DNA from: Onchocerca lupi
Taxonomy: Eukaryota; Nematoda; Chromadorea; Rhabditida; Onchocercidae
Length of the DNA stretch: 64,000 bases
Reading direction: 5' to 3'
Assembly: GCA_028564675.1 (NCBI GenBank)
Contig: JAOVVO010000369.1
Coordinates: forward strand, 16,190-80,189
How positions within the stretch are numbered: position 1 is the first letter of the stretch; each line of letters opens with the position of its first letter. The position numbers and the translations under genes are program-made. Shown here in pieces: positions 1 through 12,300 of this stretch. A model generated the notes under the pieces. That model made no database searches. It was not told the DNA's origin and saw nothing but the letters and a program-made list of their open reading frames with translations.

Positions 1-398
1 AAAAATAGTTTTTTGTTTTAACTCAAGAATAGGCTTTTTTGCATCATTTAAATTCTTTTCACATTTCCTCTTCCTTCCTCTCTTTTTTAATTATTAGTTA
101 GGCTTATTTCTTATTTAAAAATATTGATTTACCATAAATTTGTCAATATTACTTGCCTGCAACATCGCATCATATCACTGATACAATCAGTGACATTCTG
201 CAATAACACCATTATTTGCCTTCTTTATCTTCAAGCAGTTACTGATATGATAAGAATCCTTTTATATCCCACATTTTTAAAGATAAAATAGGAGAAGAAA
301 TACTCAAATAGTAAATATGTCTAATTTTATGTAGAAATGATTAAATCATTTCTGCAAATTGAATTCTAAGTTTGCAGAAAAAACTTCGAATTTTTCAG
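1..398. other. Intron of the MTCL/SOGA-like gene (5' part)
   Basis: A+T-rich sequence ending in a clear acceptor (TTTTTCAG) at 391-398. I see no further exon in it; the upstream exon that supplies the first base of the split codon must lie outside the window. Confidence 0.7.
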
Positions 399-3300
399 CA
401 ACAAAGGAGCGGAGTCGAGAAAAACGACGTTCTTGGAGAGATAAGACGTCAGCCACGCAAGATAACGGTGCGCCGGAGCATGTAAGCAGTGAAGGTTAGC
501 AATATTACTGTCCTAATTCAAATTACTTAGAATACGATAGTAATTACCGTACTTTGAAAGTACGGTAACTCTGCCTTATCTATTCGCTTCGCTTATTTTT
601 TGATGAAACAATGTTGAAAGTTTTGCACTAATCGATAAAACAAAGTCCTCCATATTACATATAAAATAAAAATATAAATAGACAATATAATTTATTAGTT
701 ATATTTAAAAAATAAATGCGAATTGTGGAAACGAATTGGTTGGTGGTTTGTCTTTCACAGTTTGAAATTTGAGCATCTGCTCATATTTCAATCGAATCTT
801 TGAGACTTCTTATTCAGTGATATTCATCATTTTTTCACTCATATTCTATGCCAAATGTATGATACATATATTTAAATATAAAGAATAAAGTACACTTTTT
901 TTTTTCGACATTAAACTTTTTAATTTTTAGGTATTGAAGACGATACAATTTCGTTTACTTCATTTAAATCAGCCATTTCGAAGGATTTATCCAGTGCAAA
1001 ATCTGCTGAAAGTATATCAGATACAAAAAGTATGATTACAGCAATTTCTGACAGTATACAGGATGAAGATCGAACAGTTACACCTGTGGAAAGTGACATG
1101 GTTGGTATTATTTCATTTATTTATATAAAATAAATATTGAGAATGATGAAAAAATTTTGCTTAATTATGAAAAAAAAAAACACAAAAATGCCAAACATAT
1201 TTTATGAAAATACTATCAATAGCAAAAATTATTTCATAGATTTATTTTTTTATTTCTGATCAAATTTAAACAAAAATATTAATTTGAATATTGATAAGAA
1301 TTAGTTAAATACCAACAATTACACAAAAAATATCAAGAAAATTCTTAATAGAGTTGATGCTTAGATATTGTGATATATTTTAATAAAAGCTGAAAATTTC
1401 ATGATTTCCAAGTAATCTTAGTATATAAGATCAAAAAAGAAGCAAGAAATAGCAAAATAATGAGTTATACTAATAAGAAAATATGGCAAAATTATTGGTG
1501 AGATTTATTTTGGTACAAAATTTTATGAAATTAGATAGTAAAAAATTTTTAACATTAAAAAATTATAATAACTAAATTACTTTAAAAGTTATCAATGAAC
1601 TGAAAATATTGTTAGTAAAAATCAATAAATGTGAGGATATATAAAGGAACGGGAAAAAATCTTATGAAAAAACTCCAAAAGTATGAAATGACTTTAAATT
1701 CAAAATGATTTAAAGTTCTTATCGAATATACTTCATGCAGAATTTCGATGCAGCAATGATGAAAGCTGAAATAGCACACTTAACGGAAGAAGTAACAAAA
1801 TTGAAGGAAGAAAGGCAAAAATGGACATTAAGAAGGTTTAAAATTTCGAATTTTCATTGAGCAAATTAATTACATTAAAATATTCTTCCTTCTGTAAACT
1901 TTAGGCGCCCCGATTGCATAATTGGACTTCCTTTTCTTCTCAAAAATTCAAATCGACCGCGGTATTATTCCAGAATCGGGGAGAGACAAATTCTGAGCTC
2001 ATAAGGGACAACTGATTATCCAATACAGATCAGATGTGCAGGATTTTTTTTAAAGAGAGAAACGCCGAAACTCCGGTGATGATTCCTTGGTTGAGATGTT
2101 GGAAGAGCGATTAGCTGATGCAGAGAATTGTATTCAAGATTATCGTGACGAAAATACCGTTCTAAAATGCGAACTTCGAGCGTTACAGGTATTGTTATTT
2201 CGTAAATTGATGCGATCAAACATTTTTTCATAAACATTCATCAATTTCTATGCGAGCGACAAAGGAAAGAATAACGCAATGATCAATTTATTTGAATATT
2301 CTCAAATAATGTAGCGTAAAGAAATAATGTGAGAAATTTGCACATCTTAAAATAGATCATTTTCATATTTTGAAAATTCAAAATTTAATTTTGAATTTTT
2401 ATCAATTCAATTTTATAATTTACATTTTCAAAAGAGAAGATGAGCAAATTCACTAAAATTATTTCAAAATAGGAATGTGAAGGTACAAGTGATAGTCGTG
2501 GTGAAATGAATGCAAAATTGATGGAGAAATTGAAAGCTTCAGAATCGTTATGCGATGAATTAATGGAAGAGAATGAATCGCTAAAAGCAGATATCAAAGA
2601 TTTGCAGCAAGAAATTGAAGAAATGCAAGTTAGTATAATCATTAATTTCCTATTTTTATTTATCAATGTCAATGAATTAATTTTAGGCAATTTTGAAAAA
2701 TGAATCTGAGAGATTGTAATTTACATCTTAATTCGCTAAAAGGAATTAAATCCACTTCGATCAATTGAGAATTCATATCCATTCATTGAAATGCTTTTGT
2801 AGGACCAGTATCGCGAAGAAGAAATTGAAGAATTCCGTGAACTTCAACGCGAATTAGAGCAAAATGCCAAAAATTGTCGCATTTTACAATTCAAACTTCG
2901 CAAATCAGAACGCATGCGTGAGGAAGTTGATGTTGAAAAGCAACATCTTGAAGCTAAAGTAAAAGTAAGTCATCATCACGTTATTATTCCTACATATTAT
3001 TGTCAACAAAAATATCGTCAAGTTTTTATGGGCTTTTTTTATGATCCCATTATTAAATTCGTAACTTTATTTAGTAGAACGATGATGAAGTAGAAGTTGT
3101 AAGACAATTGATTGATGCAAGCAAAAATTCAGATAATTTTTTTTTTCAGATAATTATTCAGTTTTTTTTTTTTTTAAAAAAAACAACAGAAAGTTGAAGA
3201 ATTTCGAAAGTCTAGATTTTGTATATTTTTTCTGAGTTGATGTAGGAAATTGATGAAATTGAGAACTGTTACTATAGATTATTTTTATGTTTCAAAAATA

Positions 3301-6300
3301 AATTCATAATCTATTTTTGCAGGATTCATAATCAATTTTTGCAGGATCTGTTAGAAGCTTCATCCGCTCCTGGTGGATTACAGTCAACTGGAAAACAATG
3401 CGATACAATACGCATAAGGGAGTTGGAATCGGAGCTAAGAATCGCTAAAGAAGTTTCCGTTAGATTGCATAATGAACTTGAAACTGCAGAAGAGAAGCGA
3501 TATAAATTAGAGGTAAGATAGTAATTGTAGTAATTAATGTGTATTAGAAATATTTATTCTCAAATCATTATGTCATACTTCTAAAGAATTAATTAATCCA
3601 GAAGTTTCCATTCGTATTCCTCAATGTTTTTTTTTTTTTTTGTCTTCAATGAAACTTTTGACTTTTACAGGATGAAGTTTTTTATATGAAAGATAAAATT
3701 CGAGAATTACAAACGCAAAATAAATGGCGAGAAGCGCGAAATCGGGCAGAGCTACAAGCAGTATTCTTTATTTTATAATTATTTTCTGATTTCTATTCAA
3801 TTAATAAAAATCAATTAAATATTTAAATCATTGTTATCTTGTAATATTTATTCGAAATAATTTTAATATTTGTTTAATACGATTCAAAAGAATTCAAAAA
3901 AAGAAGACGAAAAATCTTTTTTTTTTTTTTTCTTCTTTTTGTAGAAAAGAACCAGTGCAGATTTGTCGATTAATTCGATCAATTCCGAAATCAGTAAGGA
4001 AATGCAAGATGTACTGGAACGTGAAGCAGATTTAAGAGATCAGTTGAAATTTGCAGAAGAAGATTTGCATCGAACACAACTCAGACTACAGGTTTGTAGC
4101 AGATCGGCAATAATTTGATTTCAAACAATTCCAAACTTTAATTTATAAAAATTTAGGATGTTGAAAATGAGAATGAAGAAATGCTGAGAAAATTAACAAG
4201 ATTGAAGAATGTAAAGAGACCACCGATGACACGCTCTTTCAGGTGAAATTTCATTAATTTCATAATCAATCAAAATTACTCAAATTCTATTCGATAACTC
4301 AATTTAACTTCTTTTTTACATTTACATAAATCGTCTTTAACTCCATAAAATAGTAGTAAAATAATCTAATAAAACTAAAATAGTAAATTAATTCAATAGA
4401 AATAAAAATTTAAATCAATCAGAAAAGTAGGGTTGAATTGAATTATTGCACAATTTGCATAGAATACACTGAAAACGATATGCATATTTTTAAGAGGATA
4501 GAAATGAATTGAAATTCCTGAATTGTTTGATATTTTTAATTTTATTATTGACCACTGATTTTTACGATCGTTTCAACATTTCTCCTCTCTCATTTCGATA
4601 TCATGTGATAAATATAGTATTATCATTTGTACCATATCACTTATCACAAGTTTTTTTTAAGTAATATAAAGATCACATTTATTGGGGGTTTTTTTTTTGA
4701 ATCGTTTGTAAGAATTATAATAATTGATGACAATATATCAACTTAGTTGATAAGATTTTTAACTTTTCAAAAAATTGCATTTGAATGCTCAAATTTTTAT
4801 TTTCCATCAAAATTCATTCTTATTTTTAGTTCATTTTTAATGTTACTGGCAAGTGATATGATGGAATGTTGGATAGATGGTACTTGATGATAAGTGATAT
4901 GTAAAAATGATAATAACTTATCAATATGCTATTCAAGATTATAATGTTGAAATGAGCCAAAATGAATGTATGATGCGATCACTCATAATAAAGCTTCTTA
5001 TCATTAAATTATATTCAGAAATTTCAAATGATTAACATTTAATTTTTCTCAAAATCTGAAAGCACTGCAAAATGTTACTTATCATTCTTATCATTCCATA
5101 ACTTTCTGATCATTTGCATGCGAAATATATGACATGATAACATAATCTCAGAGGATAATTTCAGTGAAGGTCATGCACAAATACAGCTAGAATTAGCTGA
5201 ACATGAAATGGAACATTTGTCGACTAAAGTTGAACGTTTGGAAAAGAAAAACATTCATCTTTCAAAGAAGTAATAAATTTTCGTTCCGAAAAAAAAAAAA
5301 AAAAGATATTTTTTTGGACTGACTATTGCATCAATAATATATTTCTCTGGAAATGAGGATTATTACAGTATCCCTATTGTCAACTAATTTTTTAGCACTT
5401 TTTCAACTTTTTGATTGCTAATATTTGCATACAATATTATAATTTTGAACTTGCAAGCACTCATAAATGCCAATAGAATAGATCTGCAATCTCTTCAACT
5501 TATTTATTTTTAACTTTATTTTAGATTGATTCATTTTTAAATATTTACTTTTTTACCTTTATTTAACCTCTTTTTTTATATGCAAATAATCAATTGCATC
5601 TGTAGAATTATGGAAATGAAATTGGGTTCACAGAAAACTTTAGAAAACGGCGAAATTATTAACGGACGAGTAAGTTTTGAGCTTATTGATGCTTTTGCAA
5701 TTTTGAAGTTTAATCAAACTTCAAAAAAAAAAAAAAAGATCGCAGTAGGAAATGATAGATTTTATAAAATAATCTTTTTACAATTAGTATCATTTACTTC
5801 GAAAAAAGTTTTTTTTTTTAACTTTTGAATTTTTTGTTCAAATATTTATTTGTTCCGAAAATTATAAAATATGAATTTCTCACAAAAATTTTTTCTTGAA
5901 GGCAAAACAATTCGAAGTGCCACCTGAAGTGCAACGTGATATTGGCCAACTAATGGCAACAATTAGTGAATTAGAACGCAAAAATTTAGACTTATCGTTG
6001 CAATTAAAACAACAAACCGAGCTTAATTCATCAGTAACATCTGAAAAATGTTCGTTGAACATTCTTTCCTTTCATTTTCATATACCAACTAAAAGTAAGA
6101 TTTGATTATTAATAAAAACTCAGGTAAAAATACGATTGAACTTCAGAAGTCTTTTATCAGCAAAATTTTACGATTCATAGATTTATTGACCATATATTTG
6201 ATGAATGTTATCCTCAAAATATATTATTTTAGCTCAAACTGAATTACGAATAGAAAAGGAGCATAAGAGAATTGTCGAGAATGAGCTGATGGAGTTAAAA

Positions 6301-9300
6301 CGAATGATGCTTCAATCGGATAATCAAAAATTGATCTCAATGGCTACAAAGGTTTCTTCATTTTTTTTTTTTTTGACATTAATAGTTTGATAAAATTTAA
6401 TCTAACATGGATTCTGATGCTGTAAAAAATGTGCTTCTCTTACTGGAATCCATTTAAGCTATCAATTATCCAATTTATCCTATTATATCTGATCCAATTT
6501 TAACGTTAAAATTCAAAATTTTTTCTTAATGTAAGAAAATTTCTAATTTTATGAATTTACTGAAGGTTGAATTGTTGAACAATCAACTTCAATTGGTAAA
6601 TGATCGCTGTTCAAATCTTCATCGAAGAATTGTGAAAGAAGGTGGCAATGAAACCGCATATATGGTAAGCGAATATTGTAAAATGGATATTTTAAATTAC
6701 CTTTTCTTCACCGACAGAAAAATCTCGAAACTTTTCCTTTACCGCAATTCTACCAGAATCCTCACCCATTTCGATGATTTATACTGTATTCCTACTGTAT
6801 TCTGAAGCATTCTTCATTACCTTTCACCTTTTCAAGAATATTCTCAAAAGCCAAAGTTTTAGTCCTTTACATTCTTCTTATTTTCTTGTTCAAAATGATA
6901 TTCAGCATTTTAGTGATTTCTTGTTTCTTTCATTCTTTTTTCTAGTTTAAAAATGTTATTTCAGATTTTTAAATGAATACTATGCAGTAAATATAAAGAT
7001 TTTAGTGTTATGAAAAATTTTTGAAAAAATAAGCAATATCATCAAATTTGTCTTCTCTTGAAGTAAAGAAGACAAATTAGATATATTGCTTATTCAATAT
7101 TCCAAGGAATGACATTTAGCAATAAAAAAAAAAAATTCTGAAAAATTCAAAATTTACAATTTATTTATTAATTTTTTCATGCAATTTTTCTTTTCAAGGA
7201 TTCGTTGAAGAACAAATGTGAAGAACTAGAAAAGCAATTGAGTGAACAGAAGGCTACAAATGCTATCAATTCTTCGCAAATTGACAGCGCTACCACGGAT
7301 GAGGTTAGAATGGAGAAAGTTATATTTGATTCTTTCCTATCAGAAAAAAAAAATTTTTTCATAAATTTCAATGAAATATTGATTGCTTTATATGTTGGAA
7401 AAATTATTTTTTATAGATTGAACAATGTTGTGAAGTACTTGCATCTGTCGAAGCACAAACAAATCGAATTTGTAAACAAATTGAAAAAATTGATAGTGCA
7501 CAAAAGGTAACTTTTATTAAATTCAATCAAATTCGCAGATTGCATCAACTAGAAGTAATCGTTCATTCTCAGGCGAGTACTGATGATACTAAGAATTTCA
7601 TTATCTTAGCTTCACGTTGTGACCATTCATATTTTTGTGATTCCAAATTGTCACTGAAGATGTGTTTCGCTGAATTTTAGAAATTCTATCTACTTGAGAT
7701 TTGCCACTAAAAATAATTTGTAATGTTACATTTACAAATAATCGAATTTGGAGAAAAATTGAAGAAATTGGTAGTCTTCAAAATTGGCTTAAATTGCTTA
7801 CAGTTAACTTTTTTTCTGAGAAATGAAATTCCTTTCGATTATTTACTACTACTATTTTATTTATCAAGTAGCATTAATGCTGCTAATTAAATGATAATTA
7901 TTATTTAATGGAAATAAAGAAATCAAAGTATTAGAATGTTCTGTTAAGATAAAACCATTTATCATATCAATTTTTGATATCAGCTCTTCTTGAGGATGAA
8001 CGGCGGCGCTCATTATCGAAGGACAACAGCGCAACAATTATTGCTGAATTGGCAAGTGTAATGTCTGAATTAAAAAATGTTCATCAACTACTCGAAGCAC
8101 ATAAGGTTTTTAGAATTTTGCCTTCTTTTTTAGTAATTTAGTTCTTAAATTTAATGAAATAAACTTCAATTACATGAAATTAAAATTGATTCTATGCTTG
8201 ATAATAATTAGGTTAAGCTTCAAAGAATTTTTAATTAATTTTTCATGATTGCAAGACAAATATTGTTATAAGTTTTTGCGGAGCATAATTTTTTAGTTAG
8301 AAATTTCGTAATTGAAGCTAAAAAAGAAAAAAATAATGTAATAATTACAATTCATATTGATTACAGCTCTAAGTTATTTGTGATCAAATCATAATCAAAT
8401 TAATCGTTGTTTAATCAATTACTGAAAATATTCCCATTTTATTATCCATATTAGTTTGATTTAATGTTTTTGTGTCTCATTTTTTGAGTTTTTCCTTACG
8501 ACAAAAACAAAACCAAGAAAAATAAAAGGAATGACATTTACAGCATGAATATACGAAGTTCACTTATGTGATTTTGCAATTATGAAGATTAATTTGAGAT
8601 ATTTTTAGGTTAATATAGCAGGTGTTGCTCGTGGTTCTCCAGTGAAAAGTATTTCAAGCGTGAATTCAGAAGTATGCAACAAATGCAAAGAAAATGAAAC
8701 GATCATCGCATCGCAAAAGGATGAAATCACATTTTACAAGAAGAAAAATAAGGTATCATGCATAGAATAGCATTGATTTTTGCTCTTTTATTGAAATTTC
8801 ATATTTTTTGACAATTTAACTATCCAAATATTGTCATTATCATTATCATTATTATTTCAGGAGCTCACAAATCAGGTGCTACAAACAGAAGATCGATGGA
8901 CTGCTGAAATTGAAAAGCAACGACAAAGCTATGAAAATGAGGTGAGACTGAAAAGCTAAGAGTAAGAATACAATGAAATCTATTCAAAATGAAATTAGAA
9001 TAATCGAATGTTCCATCTCTTTTGAAGGTTCGTACTTTACATACAAAGTTAAATGATGCACAAAAGAATGTAATCGAGCAGGAGCATTTGTTAGAATCTC
9101 GAGCTGTAGCATTGGCCGAGAAAGTTCGTATGGTACAGGAACGAGATGAAAAATGTGATAAATTGAAAAAAGAATTGCTTGTTATAAAAAAAGAAATTCA
9201 GGTAAATGTTTAATTCTATAGATAATTTAATTTTTAATTCTAATTCTATAGGTAAAAATTCAGATAAATTTTTAATTCTATTCTATCCATATTTTGTCTT

Positions 9301-12300
9301 TAATTTATTTTCGATTATTTTTTTAAAAGAGTCATATCTTTAACTTTTTTTTTCTTTTTTTTTTTTAAATCTCTGTCTATGTTATTATTTTTTGAAGGAT
9401 ATTGAAGCGGATCGTAGATCTGCTAAAGAATTTGAAATCAAATATAAAAAATTAGAATCAATGTTCGATTTGGAAAAGGAAAAATTAGCTGATGAGAGAA
9501 CGAAATCAAAATCCGAAATAACGCTGTTGAAAAAGAAATGCGAGGAAACATTAAACAATCTCGGTTAGCACTTTCATAATTTAACAATCATTTGAAATTT
9601 CAATTGTTGTCATTGAATCTTTTCGATTTCAAAACTAAAAAGAAAAGTGATTTTTTAGAAAAGTTACATAACAGTTACGTGAAGAAAGAAAATGCTTGGA
9701 AGGAAAAGCGTGATAAGCTTGAAGATGAATTAGCACGATTAAGGAAAGAGCTTAATAAAGATGTCACGAATGATAGCACCGAAGGTGGTTTTCATAATTT
9801 TTTTTTTTAGGATTTATTTCGTTTTTTTAATTTTATTATTTCATATTTAAAAACTTGCGACTATTTGCGATTATTCTTAACATCTATTACAAAGAAACAG
9901 TCTGATATCAGGTGGTTTCAGACCGAAATTACAGCATATTTGTCTTAAGAACTAATTATTAGAGAAAATTCTTCAAATCTTTAAAAAATATTTAATGAAG
10001 TTACAGTCCTCTTTGATGTTTTATCTTCAATTTCTTTGAAATTTACATTTGAATGTTATGATAGATACAAAGATTGATTCTGATGTGAATATATCTATTC
10101 CCGTCATACATCACTCAACGGCAGTACCAATTAATGCAAGCAATAAAAGTGATGATATGATCGATCTGAAAGATCAAATCGCAACACTACAGAAAAAGGT
10201 TGTTGTTTTTTTGATTTATCATTTCATCTTCATGATTGTTAATTTGATAAATTTTAAGAATTTGCAAATCCGAACTTTTTTCATACTTTTTTTTTTTTTT
10301 TCATTTAGCCATATCAAAATTAGTATGTTTTTGGTTTTGAAGTATTACTTTGATGATATTTGTTATGTGTAATATTTCTTTTGACATGCAATTTCAAAAA
10401 ATTTTGAAGATTAGAATTATTTTAAATCAGTATATTGTTCAGAACAAAGAATTGAAGAATGAAATCTCAGAAGCAAAACGAGATAATGAAGATTTACGTA
10501 TGGAATTTGCTACTTTGCAACAAAAATGGACAAAAGATAAGAATGATTTATTACATAAAGCAAGACAAGAAGAAAAGGTATTATTGATTTCTTCTATCAT
10601 CACTGATAACACAAGTTTAAGAAATAAATTTATAGATATTAATAGGAAAAAGAAATATGTTAACATTAGTAGCAAAAATAATCGTTTACCGATAATTATC
10701 GATGATCGATAATTTTTACCGATAATCTTTCCACTTACCGTCTGATTTAATTTAATGTCAAAATTTATTTGATATTAACTTTTTCTTTCACTCATCTATT
10801 AAATAATGCCACAAAGAAATGCTTTACTAATTATTCTATTTGACCTCATGGTAAAAGATAGATATAATCTGAAGGTCAAATTAAGTTAAGAATTCGCATA
10901 ATTTAATTATTTGATACTTATTTGCTGATAATAAAAATATTATCTCTTCTTCATGCATGTATTGCAGATTCGCAACGTGGAGCTTGATGCATTACAGCAA
11001 AAGTTCGCAAGTCGAATGCGAATCATGGAGGATACAAATAAATCGTTACACTCACAGGTTCAATTACCGTATAGTTCACTTGAAATCTTTATTAAATATA
11101 TTTGCACAGGTAGGAATGATAATTATGAACTTCTAGTTTTAGTTATAATTGTTGATAACTAGATTAGTTTTCCTTTAGTTGGTACAAGCTCGTCGGGAAC
11201 GTGATTATCATCGTGAAGCGTTGCATACATTTGAAAGTAAAGTATCGGAAGAACAACGACGTGGAGAAAGTGATGTGAAACGATTTAAGGAATTAGAACA
11301 GAAGAGCATCGAAATGGTTTTTTGTTTTTTTTTTCTTTCTTTTTTGAACTTTCTATTTTTACTCTATGTAAATTTGTTGAATTTGGAAGATTTCAAAATT
11401 TGCAACTTTTTGTTGCTCTTCATTTATTTCTATATGATATAATGGGTTTTTTTTTTTTTTTTTGAGTAAGATATCAAAATAAAATTCGAAAAATTTTTTA
11501 GACCAAGCAGATAGAAGATTTAAAGGAGGAAGTGAACAACTTGAATGCTAACTTGAAACTTGCAAAAGAAACTCATGAAGCTGATCGTGCCTTATGGGAA
11601 GTTGAAAAGTCTCATCTTAAGCCCGTTGCAGCTGATACTAATATCGATAGCAAAACTATCAATGACACAAAAAATGTTAAGGTTATTATTTGAGTTTAAT
11701 TAATCTAACTTTGAGCTATATATTAATAGTCAGGATTGCCTTATGATAAAGTGATATCTGTAAAGTACTGAACTTATCAGCTGACCTAATCCATATTTGC
11801 CCTTCAATTCAAGCACAATTATGTCCAAATTGCATAAAATTTTAGCAATCTTCACGTATAAATAATCTGATATCAAAAAATTCCAAAGATGAAGTTTTGT
11901 TTCAGATCGCTAAATCGAAGAAATTTTTGGTAAAATTTTTTTTTTCCTTTTATTCAAATATGCTGCTTTTTTCATTTTCGTTGTTTGAATAATAAATAAG
12001 TCCTGATCAAATTTTTTTTTGTTTTCTTCCGGATTAGTTTAATATTTTTCCATTTTTATCGAAAAGAAATTAATTATTTCAGATAACGGAAAGTGCCTTG
12101 AAAACTGCTGAAATGGTTCAGAAGAAATATGCGGAATATCAAAATTTTCATGCGAAAGAAGTTGAAAGACTGAATATGAGAATAAAAGAACTTCTGAATG
12201 AAAATCTCGCCAAGCAGCAAGAATCAGAGAGAACTATTAAAAATGTAAGTGAAATTCTCGCATTATAAAGCTTGCATGATTTATTCAGTTTATTATAATT

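Noticed and set aside
1905..2017. Open segment with a GCGCCCCGATTGC start after a TTTAG, as an MTCL-like exon
   Set aside because: It runs into a stop without a good donor, while splicing 1835 to 2056 is in phase and gives a smooth coiled coil.
6049..6094. Alternative donor GTTCGT at 6049 in the MTCL-like gene
   Set aside because: Phase-compatible, but a much weaker donor than GTAAGA at 6095; kept only as a possible variant.
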